Notes: generated from the sequence alone by a model not told the origin. DNA of 64,000 bases from Nocardia carnea (GCF_029868325.1 NZ_JARWNW010000166.1:1-64000), one strand, 5' to 3'. Positions 35,056-45,253 are shown, numbered from the stretch's first letter. Made by a program: numbers and translations.

Positions 35056-36632
35056 ACGCCGCCTCCGGAGGTCACGGATACCGATTCCCGGTCGGCTGCC
35101 TCCTCGTCACCGAAGGCGCGCACCGTTTCGGCGGCGGCGACCGCACGCAGCACCGCCATCGCTTTGTTCCGGGATTCGGTGTCCTCGTATTCGGCCTCGG
35201 AATCGGCCACCACGCCCGCACCCGCCTGGACGTAGGCGGTGCCGTCCTTGAGGAGGGCGGTGCGGATGGCGATCGCGGTATCGGCGTCACCGGCGAAATC
35301 GAGGTAGCCGACCACACCGCCGTACACCCCGCGCCGGGTGGGTTCGAGTTCCTCGATCAACTGCATGGCCCGCACCTTGGGAGCACCGGACAGTGTGCCC
35401 GCCGGGAAACAGGCCCGCACCGCGTCGAGCGCGATCTTGCCGGGGGCCAGGCGGCCGGTCACCGTGGAGACCAGATGCATCACATGGCTGTAGCGCTCGA
35501 CATGGCGGTACTCGGTGACCCGCACCGTCCCGGGTACACAGACCCGGCCCAGATCGTTACGTCCGAGATCGACGAGCATGAGATGTTCGGCGTTCTCCTT
35601 TTCGTCGGCCAGCAGGCCCTTCTCGAGCAGCAGATCGTCTTCCTCGGTGGCGCCCCGCCAGCGGGTACCCGCGATGGGGTGCGTGGTCGCGACCCCGTCC
35701 TGTACGGCGACGAGCGCTTCCGGGCTGGACCCGACGATCGAGAATGCGGTGTTCCCGTCGCCGTCCGGGATGTGCAGCAGGAACATGTACGGGCTCGGGT
35801 TGGCCGCGCGCAGCATCCGGTAGAGGTCGATGGGGGTGCCGCCGTAGTCCATTTCGAAACGCTGCGACAGCACCACCTGGAACGCTTCCCCGGCCTCGAT
35901 CTCCGAGACCAGGCGGCGGACCCCGGCGCCGTACTCGTCCGGGGTGCGGGCGCGCCGGTAATCCGGTTCGGGCTGGTCGAACACGGATACCGTGGAGACC
36001 GCGGGCGCGGCCAGCGCGGCGGTCATCCGGTCGAGCCGGGCGAGGGCGTCGTCGTAGGCGGCGTCCACATTCTCGGACGTACCGTTCCAGTTGACGGCGT
36101 TGGCGATCAGCGTGATCGCACCTTCGTGATGGTCGAACGCCGCCAGATCGGTGGCCAGCAACAGCACCATCTCCGGCAGGTGCAGATCGTCTTCGGCGTA
36201 TTCGGGCAGGCGTTCCATCCGGCGCACCGCGTCGTAGCCGAGGTAACCGACCATGCCGCCGGTCAGCGGCGGCAGACCGGGCAGCCGTTCGGTGCGCAAC
36301 AGTTCGAGGGTTTCACGCAGGGCGTCCAGCGGATCGCCGCCGGCGGGCGCACCGGCAGGAGTGGCGCCGAGCCAGGTGGCGGCGCCGTCGACCGAGGTGA
36401 GCGCCGAGGGGCTACCCGCGCCGATGAACGACCAGCGCGACCAGGATCGGCCGTTCTCCGCGGATTCGAACAGGAACGTGCCCGCCCGGTCACCGCCCAG
36501 TTTGCGGTAGGCCGACAGCGGGGTCTCCGAATCGGCCAGCACCTTCCGGGTCACCGGGACGACCCGGTGTTCGGCGGCGAGTTCGTGGAATCGTTCGCGG
36601 GTGGTAGTCGCGGGAGTGGTCGCGCCGTGCAT
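35052..36632 (-). CDS. trpE: anthranilate synthase component I
   Basis: A 526-residue chorismate-utilising enzyme making anthranilate with a glutamine amidotransferase partner not encoded here. The feedback-site region [18 protein letters not shown] and the catalytic regions [23 protein letters not shown] and [13 protein letters not shown] are present. ATG 36632 (MHGATTP) matches the mycobacterial N-terminus; ATGs at 36641 and 36644 are possible. It diverges from the peroxiredoxin gene. Confidence 0.96.
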   Translation of the reverse strand: MHGATTPATTTRERFHELAAEHRVVPVTRKVLADSETPLSAYRKLGGDRAGTFLFESAENGRSWSRWSFIGAGSPSALTSVDGAATWLGATPAGAPAGGDPLDALRETLELLRTERLPGLPPLTGGMVGYLGYDAVRRMERLPEYAEDDLHLPEMVLLLATDLAAFDHHEGAITLIANAVNWNGTSENVDAAYDDALARLDRMTAALAAPAVSTVSVFDQPEPDYRRARTPDEYGAGVRRLVSEIEAGEAFQVVLSQRFEMDYGGTPIDLYRMLRAANPSPYMFLLHIPDGDGNTAFSIVGSSPEALVAVQDGVATTHPIAGTRWRGATEEDDLLLEKGLLADEKENAEHLMLVDLGRNDLGRVCVPGTVRVTEYRHVERYSHVMHLVSTVTGRLAPGKIALDAVRACFPAGTLSGAPKVRAMQLIEELEPTRRGVYGGVVGYLDFAGDADTAIAIRTALLKDGTAYVQAGAGVVADSEAEYEDTESRNKAMAVLRAVAAAETVRAFGDEEAADRESVSVTSGGGV

Positions 36633-36709
36633 TCGAACCATCATTCCAGCCGGGTACCGGCGTGCTCGACGCACCCCGCGGGACCCGCCGACGGCGGTAG
36701 TGTCCGGGT

Positions 36710-37174
36710 ATGCAGATCGGCCAGCCCGCCCCGGTATTCGAACTCCCGGATCAGACCGGCGCCCTCCGTTCCCTCGATTCGCTGCTGGCCGGCGGGCCAC
36801 TGGTGTTGTTCTTCTATCCCGCCGCGAATACGCCGGTGTGCACGGCCGAGGCCTGCCATTTCCGCGATCTCACCGCCGAGTTCGCGGCGCTGGGCGCGAG
36901 TTGCGCGGGGATCAGCGCCGATGCTGTCGACGTCCAGGCCGGGTTCGCGGGGGCGCAGCGGCTGGAATACCCGCTGCTGTCGGATACCGGCGGATCGGTC
37001 GCGGCGATGTACGGGGTCAAACGCGGGCTGCTGGGCAAGCTCATGCCGGTGAAGCGGCATACCTTCGTCATCGACACCGACCGCAGCGTGCTGACCGTGA
37101 TCAGCAGCGAACTGCGCGCGAATGTACACGCCGACCGCGCACTGGATTTTCTCCGCACGCGAAAAAGCGCGTAG
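36710..37174 (+). CDS. PrxQ/Bcp-type peroxiredoxin
   Basis: A 154-residue thiol peroxidase. The peroxidatic Cys44 is in NTPVCT and Cys49 five residues later matches the resolving position of the Q-type (Bcp) class. Reduction by thioredoxin is likely, and trxA is at 9 kb. It corresponds in position to mycobacterial bcpB next to trpE. Confidence 0.9.
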   Translation: MQIGQPAPVFELPDQTGALRSLDSLLAGGPLVLFFYPAANTPVCTAEACHFRDLTAEFAALGASCAGISADAVDVQAGFAGAQRLEYPLLSDTGGSVAAMYGVKRGLLGKLMPVKRHTFVIDTDRSVLTVISSELRANVHADRALDFLRTRKSA

Positions 37175-37269
37175 CGGGCCTCGATCCGCTTCGTTCGTGT
37201 GAATGGCCTCACCTTCGTTTCCGAGTTGACCCATGTTCGAGCGAAGTCGTGGCAAACTTTTCTTCGGTA

Positions 37270-37302
37270 GCCCGGTGACACATGCCGGAATCGTCACCGG
37301 GC
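37270..37302. promoter_or_regulatory. 10-bp inverted repeat upstream of the MarR gene
   Basis: GCCCGGTGAC and GTCACCGGGC form a perfect repeat with a 13-base loop, ending 18 bases before the MarR start codon. No T-run follows, so an operator bound by the MarR protein is as likely as a terminator of the peroxiredoxin gene. Confidence 0.45.
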
Positions 37303-37320
37303 CGGAGAGAAGGCGGATTA

Positions 37321-37788
37321 GTGACGGAGTGGCTGAACCCGGTCGAGGGACGGGCCTGGCGCGCAGTGGTCGCGGTGCTGAACCGCTTGCCGGGGGCATT
37401 GGATACCGACCTGCAGCGCGAGTCCGGCGTGACTCATTTCGAGTACTGGGTGCTCACCCTGCTCTCGGAGGCGCCGGACCGGCGGCTGCAGATGAGCGAG
37501 CTCGCCCATCGAGCAAATTCATCGCTATCGAGACTTTCCCATGTGGTCTCCAAACTCGAACGGATGGGCTGGGCCACGCGCACCGCGACCACCGGGCGAC
37601 GTGGTGTCCTGGCCGAACTCACCGATGAGGGCCACCAGAAGGTCGTGGAGGCCGCGCCCGGATACATGGATGTGGTGCGGCGGCTGGTCTTCGACGGGCT
37701 CGACGCCGAGCAGACCGCGGCGATGGCAGATCTCGGCGATACGCTCGCCACCCACCTGACCACGGTCCTCGGCCGCACTGCCCCCTGA
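37321..37788 (+). CDS. MarR-family transcriptional regulator
   Basis: A 155-residue winged-helix repressor. The recognition region is MSELAHRANSSLSRLSHVVS KLERMGW with the wing TATTGRRGVLAELTDEG. GTG 37321 with GAGAGAAGG upstream is chosen. It may autoregulate through the repeat just upstream; the DoxX gene that follows is convergent. Confidence 0.88.
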   Translation: MTEWLNPVEGRAWRAVVAVLNRLPGALDTDLQRESGVTHFEYWVLTLLSEAPDRRLQMSELAHRANSSLSRLSHVVSKLERMGWATRTATTGRRGVLAELTDEGHQKVVEAAPGYMDVVRRLVFDGLDAEQTAAMADLGDTLATHLTTVLGRTAP

Positions 37789-37802
37789 GCGAGGTTCCTG
37801 GT

Positions 37803-38171
37803 TCAGCCCGCTGCCCAGGCAAAGTAGGCAGTGGCGGCCAGCGCCAGCACCAGGAAACCCGCCGGGAACGCGATGTTGTGGAAGACCCGTGCTCGTATGT
37901 GGACGCCGACCGCTCCCACGAAGAACAGGAGCAGCCCGACCGCCGCGGCGAGCCCTAGGGATTCCCAGCCGAGAAGTCCCGCGACCAACCCGGCCACACC
38001 GGCACCTTCGATTACCGCCAGGTACGGGATCCACTTCGGTGCCACGCCGGCTTCGGCGGCATTCCGGACCATGAACGGCGCACGCACGGCCTTGGCGACG
38101 ACCTCGGCAGCATTCGCCAGCACACAAGCCACGGTCGCGACGAACAGAGCGATATCCAGCGCGCCGGTCAC
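37803..38171 (-). CDS. DoxX-like membrane protein
   Basis: A 122-residue protein with four hydrophobic helices and DoxX-type features (KAVRAPFMVRNAAEAGVAPK WIPYLAVIEG). Its GTG start overlaps the TGA stop of the upstream gene (GTGA). DoxX-like genes often accompany ECF sigma factors with SnoaL-like tails, as one does here. Confidence 0.8.
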   Translation of the reverse strand: MTGALDIALFVATVACVLANAAEVVAKAVRAPFMVRNAAEAGVAPKWIPYLAVIEGAGVAGLVAGLLGWESLGLAAAVGLLLFFVGAVGVHIRARVFHNIAFPAGFLVLALAATAYFAWAAG

Positions 38172-38458
38172 CGTGTGTACCGGCCCAGCACAACGGCGGG
38201 TCGCGGCGCGACCGGGCCACGTGCCCACTCGGCCAGCCGTGCCCGGAATTCCTGGGCCTGCGGGATATCCAGGAGCGGGTTGGCGTCGGCGAGCCGGAGA
38301 ATCAGCACGAACTCACCGTCCGGGCCCACCCGCATCGCGGTGTAGTCGATCCCGTCGGGACCGGCAGCGTCCACCGCGGCAAACAACTTCGTCACGGCCT
38401 CCTCGACCTCTGGTATCCGCTCCGGGGCGGTGGTGAACCGCAGAATCTGTACGCTCAT
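38168..38458 (-). CDS. antibiotic-monooxygenase-like (ferredoxin-fold) small protein
   Basis: A 96-residue protein (MSVQILRFTTAPERIPEVEE) with the beta-alpha-beta pattern of the dimeric alpha/beta barrel superfamily. The substrate is unknown. ATG 38458 has GAGGAGACAG upstream. It is translationally coupled to the DoxX gene and diverges from the sigma factor gene 84 bases away, so all three may be one regulatory unit. Confidence 0.65.
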   Translation of the reverse strand: MSVQILRFTTAPERIPEVEEAVTKLFAAVDAAGPDGIDYTAMRVGPDGEFVLILRLADANPLLDIPQAQEFRARLAEWARGPVAPRPAVVLGRYTR

Positions 38459-38542
38459 ATCTGTCTCCTCGAGGCGTGCCTTGTCGTGGTTGTCATCTCT
38501 CACACCTCCTGACGTCCGTCACGCACGAAAGGTGACCTACCC

Positions 38543-39412
38543 GTGGAAACAGTCGAGAAATTCGAGCTGGCCCGGCCGCGGCTGCTCTCGCTCGCCCACC
38601 GGATCGTCGGCTCGTACCAGGATGCCGAGGATGCGGTGCAGACGGCGTGGACCCGGGTGCAGGCGGCGGACCTCTCCGAGGTGGCCGAACCGGACGCCTG
38701 GTTCACCACCGTGACGGCGCGGTTGTGCCTGGATCTGCTCCGGGCCAGGGAGCGCCGCGGCGAACTCCCGCTGCTGCTCGACGATATCGGCGGTGAACAG
38801 GCCGGCGCCGACGAAGCGTTCCTCCGCCGCGAGGACGTGTCCCGGGCCCTGGTCGTGCTGCTCGGCGAACTGTCACCGGCCCAGCGGGTGGCCTATGTGC
38901 TGCACGATCTCTTCGCGGTGCCGTTCGACCGGATCGCCGCCGTACTCGACGCGACTCCCGCGGCCGCGAAGAAACTGGCCAGCCGGGCCCGCGGCAGGCT
39001 GCGCGAGGCGCGGCCGCCCGAATCCGGCGCCGACGGCCCCGGCACCTCCGGGCAGCGCGAGATCGCCGGGCACCTCGAAATCGTCGAGGCCTTCCTTGCC
39101 GCTGCCCGCGGCGGCGATATCGCCCGGCTGGTCACCCTGCTGGCGCCCGACGCCGTCCGGACCGTCGATCCGCGCCTGCTCCCGGCGGGTGCGCCCACCG
39201 AGGTTCGCGGGGCCACGGCCGTCGCCGAGGAAACACGGTTGTTCACCGACCGGATCGCCGTCACCGCGACCCTTCTCCTCGCCGGCAGCCCAGCGGCGAT
39301 TATCGCGCCCGGCGGGCACCCCTTCGCACTCATCCGTTTCCGGATCGAGGACCGGCTCGTCCGGGAAATCGAGATCAGCCGCTATACGCCCGGGACGATA
39401 TCGCCGGGCTGA
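38543..39412 (+). CDS. ECF sigma factor with SnoaL-like C-terminal extension
   Basis: A 289-residue SigJ-like sigma factor. Region 2 (about residues 8-70) contains GSYQDAEDAVQTAWTRV; region 4 (about 110-155) contains LSPAQRVAYVLHDLFAVPFD and the helix-turn-helix. The C-terminal 120 residues resemble a SnoaL-like/NTF2 fold, known in this sigma group to control activity in place of an anti-sigma. No anti-sigma gene is next to it. The divergent pair is a likely target. Confidence 0.9.
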   Translation: METVEKFELARPRLLSLAHRIVGSYQDAEDAVQTAWTRVQAADLSEVAEPDAWFTTVTARLCLDLLRARERRGELPLLLDDIGGEQAGADEAFLRREDVSRALVVLLGELSPAQRVAYVLHDLFAVPFDRIAAVLDATPAAAKKLASRARGRLREARPPESGADGPGTSGQREIAGHLEIVEAFLAAARGGDIARLVTLLAPDAVRTVDPRLLPAGAPTEVRGATAVAEETRLFTDRIAVTATLLLAGSPAAIIAPGGHPFALIRFRIEDRLVREIEISRYTPGTISPG

Positions 39413-39465
39413 CAGTGCGTCACAGGCACTCGACAACGCCGTACGCTCTCGCAACCGGGCTGTCG

Positions 39466-39816
39466 TCACACCTGTTCGGACGGCAGCAGCACGTCGGTGT
39501 CGAAACAGGTGTGCGTGCCGGTGTGGCAGGCCGCGCCCCGCTGGTCGACCACCAGCAGGACCGTATCGCCGTCGCAGTCCAGCCGGACCTCGTGCACGTA
39601 CTGCGTATGCCCGGAGGTCTCCCCCTTGACCCAGTACTGCTTGCGGGACCGGGAATAGTAGGTGGCGCGGCGGGTTTCGAGGGTGCGAGCCAGTGCCTCG
39701 TCGTCCATCCACGCCATCATCAGCACCGCGCCGGTAGCGCGTTCCTGCGCCACCGCGGCCACCAGCCCGGCGCCGTTACGTTTGAGCCGGGCGGCGATCG
39801 CCGGATCCAGTGCCAT
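39466..39816 (-). CDS. hisI: phosphoribosyl-AMP cyclohydrolase
   Basis: A 116-residue HisI, third step of histidine synthesis. [24 protein letters not shown], the metal-binding [19 protein letters not shown] and the HTGTHTCF Cys/His segment are diagnostic. It is the last gene of the minus-strand his block, one base after hisF. Confidence 0.96.
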   Translation of the reverse strand: MALDPAIAARLKRNGAGLVAAVAQERATGAVLMMAWMDDEALARTLETRRATYYSRSRKQYWVKGETSGHTQYVHEVRLDCDGDTVLLVVDQRGAACHTGTHTCFDTDVLLPSEQV

Positions 39817-39817
39817 C

Positions 39818-40591
39818 TCAGCGCACCACCAGGTCGGCCGCGCGCAGGGCGTCCTTGACCTGCGGGATGGTCAGGTCCCCGAAGTGGAAGACGCTGGCGG
39901 CCAGTACGGCGTCGGCACCGGACTGCACCGCGGGGGCGAAATGCTCGACCGCGCCGGCACCGCCCGAGGCGATCACCGGAATCGAGACCGCGGCGCGGAC
40001 GGCGCGGATCATCGGTAGATCGAAACCCGCCTTGGTACCGTCGGCGTCCATCGAGTTGAGCAGGATCTCCCCCACCCCGAGCTCGGCTCCGCGCACCGCC
40101 CATTCGACCGCGTCGATCCCGGTGCCCCGGCGACCACCGTGCGTGGTGACCTCCCAGCCCGACGGAGTGTCCGGTTCGCCGTCGGGCACGGTGCGGGCAT
40201 CGACCGACAGCACGATGCATTGCGACCCGAACCGCTGCGACATCTCGTGCAGTACCTCAGGGCGGGCGATGGCGGCGGTGTTCACCGAGACCTTGTCCGC
40301 ACCGGCGCGCAGCAGCCGGTCCACATCGTCGACGGTACGTACTCCTCCGCCGACGGTGAGCGGGATGAAGATCTGCTCGGCGGTCCGGGTGACCACGTCG
40401 AACATGGTGGCGCGGTCACCGCTGGAGGCGGTGACGTCGAGGAAGGTGAGTTCGTCGGCGCCCTGGGCGTCGTAGGCGGCGGCGAGCTGGACCGGATCAC
40501 CGGCATCGCGCAGATTCTGGAAGTTGACGCCCTTGACCACCCGCCCGGCGTCGACGTCCAAGCAGGGGATGACACGTGTCGCCAGGGTCAT
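39818..40591 (-). CDS. hisF: imidazole glycerol phosphate synthase cyclase subunit
   Basis: A 257-residue TIM barrel with the start [20 protein letters not shown], catalytic Asp in CLDVD and the second Asp in [14 protein letters not shown]. It acts with HisH, whose gene is in the opposite block at 48.5 kb. It overlaps the impA stop by 4 bases. Confidence 0.97.
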   Translation of the reverse strand: MTLATRVIPCLDVDAGRVVKGVNFQNLRDAGDPVQLAAAYDAQGADELTFLDVTASSGDRATMFDVVTRTAEQIFIPLTVGGGVRTVDDVDRLLRAGADKVSVNTAAIARPEVLHEMSQRFGSQCIVLSVDARTVPDGEPDTPSGWEVTTHGGRRGTGIDAVEWAVRGAELGVGEILLNSMDADGTKAGFDLPMIRAVRAAVSIPVIASGGAGAVEHFAPAVQSGADAVLAASVFHFGDLTIPQVKDALRAADLVVR

Positions 40592-41574
40592 GAGCGCTCC
40601 TCACCGCCGCCCGGGGCGGCCTTGTCCACACCACCGGAGTGGGCAGTGTCCACCCCGCCCTCCGAGCCGGCCCAGGCGCCGCCGGAAACGGGCGTTTCTG
40701 CCTCACCCGTAGGAGCCTGCGCGCCACCGTCGGCACCGGTATCGCGATCACTACCGGGCACGGCAAACCCGCTGCCGCGGGCGGCGGCGATCATTTCGAG
40801 TAGTTCGGCATGCACACCGGGCGCCGCCGCCAGCACCGAACCGGATTCGATCGTCCAGTCCGCGCCCTCGAGGTCGGTGACGATCCCACCGGCGCACTGC
40901 ACCATCAGCGCGCCCGCCGCGTTGTCCCACGGATGGTGACCGAACACGATCGCGCCGCCGAGCGTGCCGTCGGCGGTGAAGGCGAGGTCGATTCCGGTCG
41001 AGCCGTGCATCCGCACCCGGGAGGACAACCGGCTCAGGGCGCCGAGCACCCGGTGCCGGAACAGGCCCGGGACGCGGCCGGTGGATTCGATATTGAAGGC
41101 ACCGAACCCGATCATCGCCTCGTCGAGCAGGGCGGGGGGCAGTGGCGGCCGGGCGGCCCCGTCCACGAGCAGCGGTCCACCGGCGACGGCGGCGTACCGG
41201 CGGTCCAGCGGCGGGAACCAGGCGAGCCCGAGCACCGGTTCGCCGTCGCGGATCAACGCGAGCAGGGTGCCGGTGAGCGGATGGCCGGTCGAGTAGTTGA
41301 AGGTGCCGTCGATCGGGTCCAGCACCCATGCGGTGCCGCTCGTGAGCGACGGCCCGCCGAACTCCTCGCCGTGCACCTCGATACCGGTCCGGGCCACGAG
41401 CTGCTCGGAGATGGTGCGTTCGAGTTCCAGATCGAGTTCGGTGGCGAAATCCCGGGAGCCCTTGGCCACCGCACTGGGGGCGCCGCGCCCCTCGAGGAAG
41501 CGGTCGCCGACGCCGTCGAGTATTTCGGCCGCGGTGGTCAGCAACCCGGCCAGTTCGGTCTCTGCCCTGGTCAT
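40588..41574 (-). CDS. impA: inositol monophosphatase-family phosphatase
   Basis: A 328-residue member of the IMPase family, in the position of mycobacterial impA between hisA and hisF. The metal-binding segments are GEEFGG and [17 protein letters not shown] and later [17 protein letters not shown]. It may act on inositol phosphate or histidinol phosphate. A tail of about 60 Gly/Ala/Thr/Glu-rich residues follows the catalytic domain and is unusual. Start GTG/ATG at 41574. Confidence 0.88.
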   Translation of the reverse strand: MTRAETELAGLLTTAAEILDGVGDRFLEGRGAPSAVAKGSRDFATELDLELERTISEQLVARTGIEVHGEEFGGPSLTSGTAWVLDPIDGTFNYSTGHPLTGTLLALIRDGEPVLGLAWFPPLDRRYAAVAGGPLLVDGAARPPLPPALLDEAMIGFGAFNIESTGRVPGLFRHRVLGALSRLSSRVRMHGSTGIDLAFTADGTLGGAIVFGHHPWDNAAGALMVQCAGGIVTDLEGADWTIESGSVLAAAPGVHAELLEMIAAARGSGFAVPGSDRDTGADGGAQAPTGEAETPVSGGAWAGSEGGVDTAHSGGVDKAAPGGGEERS

Positions 41575-41620
41575 CGCTTCGGCTCCCGGTTTGTCGCGGT
41601 CGGTAGGGCCCCGCGCGCGG

Positions 41621-42352
41621 TCAACGGACGGCGGCCAGCGCCTCGGGCAGGGTGAACCGGCCCGCGTACAGGGCTTTGCCCACGATCGCGCCTTCCACGC
41701 CCTCGGGCACCAGTTCGGCGATCGCGGTCAGATCGTCCAGGGCCGAGACTCCGCCCGAGGCGATCACCGGCGCGTCGGTGGCCATACAGACCTCGCGCAG
41801 CAGCTCCAGGTTGGGGCCGGTGAGGGTGCCGTCCTTGGTGACATCGGTGACGACGTACCGCGAGCAGCCGTCCCGTTCCAGCCGTTCCAGGACTTCCCAC
41901 AGATCCCCGCCGTCGCTGACCCAGCCCCGGCCGCGCAGCCGGTAGTCGCCGTCGACGATCTGGACGTCCAGCCCGACCGCCACCCGGTCGCCGTATTCGG
42001 CGATCGCCCGGGCGCACCACTGCGGATCCTCCAGCGCGGCGGTGCCCAGGTTCACCCGGGCGCAACCGGTGGCCATCGCGGCCTTCAGCGATTCGTCGTC
42101 GCGGATACCGCCGGACAGTTCGACGGCGACATCCAGTTCGCCGACCACCTGCGCCAGCAGCTCCCGGTTGGACCCGCGGCCGAACGCGGCGTCGAGGTCC
42201 ACCAGATGCACCCATTCGGCGCCCGCGTCCTGCCACGCGAGCGCGGCATCGCGCGGCGAACCGTAACTGGTTTCGCTGCCCGCCGCGCCCTGTACCAGGC
42301 GGACGGCCTCTCCATTGGCGACATCGACAGCAGGCAGCAACACAAGACTCAC
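41621..42352 (-). CDS. priA: phosphoribosyl isomerase (HisA/PriA)
   Basis: A 243-residue TIM barrel isomerase. [26 protein letters not shown] and [16 protein letters not shown] mark the catalytic Asp residues. In actinobacteria without a separate trpF this enzyme also isomerises PRA for tryptophan; no trpF is visible in the trp cluster here, which fits. The GTG at 42352 is chosen. It diverges from the kinase gene. Confidence 0.95.
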   Translation of the reverse strand: MSLVLLPAVDVANGEAVRLVQGAAGSETSYGSPRDAALAWQDAGAEWVHLVDLDAAFGRGSNRELLAQVVGELDVAVELSGGIRDDESLKAAMATGCARVNLGTAALEDPQWCARAIAEYGDRVAVGLDVQIVDGDYRLRGRGWVSDGGDLWEVLERLERDGCSRYVVTDVTKDGTLTGPNLELLREVCMATDAPVIASGGVSALDDLTAIAELVPEGVEGAIVGKALYAGRFTLPEALAAVR

Positions 42353-42446
42353 GCGCAACAGCCTAGTAGCCCGGGGTTCGCCCGCGCCGCGCGCCCGGTG
42401 GCGAGTCGGTAGGCCGCGGGCTGCGGTAACGGGGGGCGACGGGCGT

Positions 42447-42462
42447 TGGGTGATATCACCCA
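42447..42462. promoter_or_regulatory. 16-bp perfect palindrome between priA and the kinase gene
   Basis: TGGGTGATATCACCCA is a perfect palindrome located about 95 bases from the priA start and 88 bases from the kinase start, in their shared promoter region. Its TGATATCA core is the same as in the palindrome at 4087-4110. Confidence 0.5.
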
Positions 42463-42549
42463 CTGGGCCGGTCGGGGTGCCCGCTACACTCATCGGCGAA
42501 CGCGTGAGAGGTCACCGACGCGTCAGGTCACGATTCGAGAAAGTTCGGA

Positions 42550-44133
42550 GTGGGCGCCATCGATACCGGTCAGTTGATCGCGGATCACTACCGCCTGGTC
42601 GAGCAGATTGGTAGCGGCGGCACAGGCGTGGTCTGGCGTGCCGTCGACGAGCGTCTGCAACGATCGGTGGCGATCAAGCAGATCCATATAAAGCCCAGTC
42701 TGCCACCCGCCGAGCGCGATGTACTGCGCCAGCGCGCGACCCGGGAGGCCCGTAACGCGGCCCGTTTCCAGCATCCGAATGCCATCGTGGTGTTCGATAT
42801 CACCGAACACGGCGGCGATCCGTGCCTGGTGATGGAGTACATGAAATCGCGCAGCTTGGCGCAGGTGCTGTCCTCCGACGGGCCGTTGCCGTTGCCGCAG
42901 GTCGCGCGGATCGGGGAACAGGTCGCGGCGGCGCTGATCGCGGCGCATCAGGCCGGGATCGTGCATCGCGATGTGAAACCGGGCAATGTGCTGCTCGACG
43001 AGCACGGCACCGTCAAGATCACCGATTTCGGTATCTCACGCGCCACCGGCGATGTGACGCTCACCGAAACCGGGTTGATCTGCGGGACCGCCGCCTATCT
43101 GGCCCCCGAGGTCGCGCGGGGCGCGGATCCGACCCCGGCCGCGGACGTTTTCGCCCTGGGCGCGACGCTGTTCCACGCCCTCGAAGGGGAACCGCCGTTC
43201 GGGTCCGGTAACCCGCTCAAAGTGCTGTATGCCGCGGCCAACGGTCAGGTCAGCGAACCGCAGAATGCCGGGCCGGCCACCGATTTCCTGCTCGACCTGC
43301 TGGAAGCCGATCCGCGGCTGCGGCCGACCATGCAGGAGGCCCGCGAACAGCTGGCGCAGTTCGCCGGATATCCGGGCGCCACTGCCGAGCACGCCGGGTT
43401 CGTTCCCGCGCGCGAGGCCTTCGACCGCAACGGGCATTCCGGCGGAGCCGCCGTCAGCACGATGGAAACACCGGTGCCCGGCCGCACCCGCGGTGCCGCG
43501 CCCGCCCCGGCCCCGCGCCGGCGAGCCGAACCCCGCGCCGACACCGGCCACGACGGAACCGGCGACCGCCCACCCCGGCGGGCACCGAATCATCCCCCCA
43601 CCACCACCCAGCCCGTCGCGGAAGGCTCCGGCGGCGGGGTCCGGCGAGCCGTACTCATCGGCGGTATCGCCGGGGCGGCCGTGGTCGGCGGTGTGCTGTG
43701 GTTCAGTTCCTCGGATTCCGGCGACGGCGGCTCGGCGCAGGCCGATACCTCGGTCACCTCGTCGGCGCCCCGGACACCCGGGACCTCGGCGACGGCCGCC
43801 CCCGCGCTGGGCAGCACGCCCAGTACCGGGCAGGTCGAATGGGTCCAGGCCGGCCAGCTGCTCGAGCAGTTCTACATGAATCCGGCGGGTTCGTGGTCGC
43901 TGCTGACCCCCGCCGCGCAACAGGCGTACGGCAGCCGGCAGGAGTTCGAACAGTACTGGTCGACCCGGACCGTGCAGAGTTTCAGCCGTATCGAAGCCTT
44001 CAAGGGCAACAACCCCGACGGCTCGGTGGATATGCGGGTGAACAACCTCAGCTACGGCGGCCAGACCAGTAATCCGACACTGCGCGTGGTGAATTCCGGC
44101 GGATCGCTGCTCATCGACAGCGATACCCGCTGA
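42550..44133 (+). CDS. transmembrane Ser/Thr protein kinase (PknB type)
   Basis: A 527-residue Hanks-type kinase. The glycine loop GSGGTG is at residues 21-26, the ATP-binding Lys43 in VAIKQI, the catalytic HRDVKPGN with Asp141, DFG at 159-161 and the APE segment YLAPEV. A Pro/Thr-rich linker (about 290-365) leads to one membrane helix (about 365-385), then a 140-residue extracellular region. That outer domain, LLEQFYMNPAGSWSLLTPAA onward, is not PASTA-like and may sense something unknown. It starts at GTG. Confidence 0.93.
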   Translation: MGAIDTGQLIADHYRLVEQIGSGGTGVVWRAVDERLQRSVAIKQIHIKPSLPPAERDVLRQRATREARNAARFQHPNAIVVFDITEHGGDPCLVMEYMKSRSLAQVLSSDGPLPLPQVARIGEQVAAALIAAHQAGIVHRDVKPGNVLLDEHGTVKITDFGISRATGDVTLTETGLICGTAAYLAPEVARGADPTPAADVFALGATLFHALEGEPPFGSGNPLKVLYAAANGQVSEPQNAGPATDFLLDLLEADPRLRPTMQEAREQLAQFAGYPGATAEHAGFVPAREAFDRNGHSGGAAVSTMETPVPGRTRGAAPAPAPRRRAEPRADTGHDGTGDRPPRRAPNHPPTTTQPVAEGSGGGVRRAVLIGGIAGAAVVGGVLWFSSSDSGDGGSAQADTSVTSSAPRTPGTSATAAPALGSTPSTGQVEWVQAGQLLEQFYMNPAGSWSLLTPAAQQAYGSRQEFEQYWSTRTVQSFSRIEAFKGNNPDGSVDMRVNNLSYGGQTSNPTLRVVNSGGSLLIDSDTR

Positions 44134-44179
44134 TTCGTAACGCGAACTCAGCGCCCGGAGCCGGGCTATGGTGTGCGGC

Positions 44180-44782
44180 ATGGATATTCGGGGGATGCTC
44201 GCCGCCGAGCGAGCCGAGTTCACCGCCCTGCTGCGCGGTCTGCCGGAGGCGGAATGGGATGCGCCGACATTGTGCACCGGCTGGCGGGTCCGGGAACTGG
44301 TCGGGCATCTGCGATACGACGCGATCCCGCTCACCGAGTACGCCGGTATCGCCGTGCGCAACCGCTTCTCCATCGACGGCCTCAACAACGCCATGGCCGC
44401 GGAGGGGTCGCGCCGGACACCGGCGGAACTGCTGGCCGAATTCGAATCGGCGCCACGCACGGTATCGCGGTTGTGGCCGCGACTGGGCCTGGCCGATCTA
44501 CTGGTCCATCAGCAGGATATCCGGCGCCCGCTGGGCCGGCCCCGCGAAATCCCCGCCGACCGGTTGCGGGCGGTACTCGACCATCCCGATCCGTTTGCCC
44601 GCCCCTGGCGTCTCACCAAGGGGTTACAGTTCGTCGCGACAGATTTCGACTGGGTCAAGGGATCGGGACCTACGGTTCGCGGACGCGGTGAAGCGCTAGC
44701 GTTGGCGATGGTGGGCCGGCCCGTGGTCCTCGACGAACTCGACGGCGAGGGTGTCGAGGAACTGCGTCGCCGCTGCAGCTGA
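44180..44782 (+). CDS. maleylpyruvate isomerase-family (DinB-like) protein
   Basis: A 200-residue protein of the mycothiol-dependent maleylpyruvate isomerase / TIGR03083 family. The N-terminal four-helix bundle has CTGWRVRELVGHLRYDAIPL with the first metal His, and a second His lies in LADLLVHQQDIRR. The substrate is unknown. ATG 44180 (MDIRGMLAAERAEF) matches the family start; an upstream ATG at 44168 is also possible. Confidence 0.85.
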   Translation: MDIRGMLAAERAEFTALLRGLPEAEWDAPTLCTGWRVRELVGHLRYDAIPLTEYAGIAVRNRFSIDGLNNAMAAEGSRRTPAELLAEFESAPRTVSRLWPRLGLADLLVHQQDIRRPLGRPREIPADRLRAVLDHPDPFARPWRLTKGLQFVATDFDWVKGSGPTVRGRGEALALAMVGRPVVLDELDGEGVEELRRRCS

Positions 44783-44821
44783 AACATCCGGAAGTCCGCT
44801 TCACCGATGGGAGACGCGCAG

Positions 44822-45253
44822 ATGACCGATTCGGCACTCGTCGCCATGGCGGCGATGATCGGCGAGTGGAAGACGACCAGTGAGCAGATCCCCGATATGG
44901 TCGGCCGGACCACCATCGAATGGCTGGACGGCGACGCCTTCCTGCTGGTCCGGCTGACGGTGCCCGAGCCGGCGATCAGCCGCACCTGGGTGGTCGGTAC
45001 CGATGACGCCTACCCGGAACGACTGAAGGTGCTGCAGCACGACGGCGCCGGTGCCCGCCGGATCTACAACGGCGCGCTCACCGGGCCGCTGTGGCGGATC
45101 TGGCGCGACGCTCCCGGCGATTCTCAGCGGCTGACCGGCAATCTCGATGAGAGCGGAAACATATTCCGCGCCACCTGGGAGCGCTCGGACGCCGAATTGG
45201 ACCCGCGGACCTGGGAACACCAGCTCGATATCGTCTACACCCGGATCGCCTGA
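44822..45253 (+). CDS. hypothetical beta-barrel-like protein
   Basis: A 143-residue soluble protein with the pattern of lipocalin/DUF1579-like small barrels: MIGEWKTTSEQIPDMVGRTT, FLLVRLTVPEPAISRTWVVG, then alternating strands. ATG 44822 with a GGGAGACG site upstream is chosen over an earlier ATG. Its role is unknown. It sits between the DinB-like gene and hisD, on the same strand, and could be part of their unit. Confidence 0.65.
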   Translation: MTDSALVAMAAMIGEWKTTSEQIPDMVGRTTIEWLDGDAFLLVRLTVPEPAISRTWVVGTDDAYPERLKVLQHDGAGARRIYNGALTGPLWRIWRDAPGDSQRLTGNLDESGNIFRATWERSDAELDPRTWEHQLDIVYTRIA

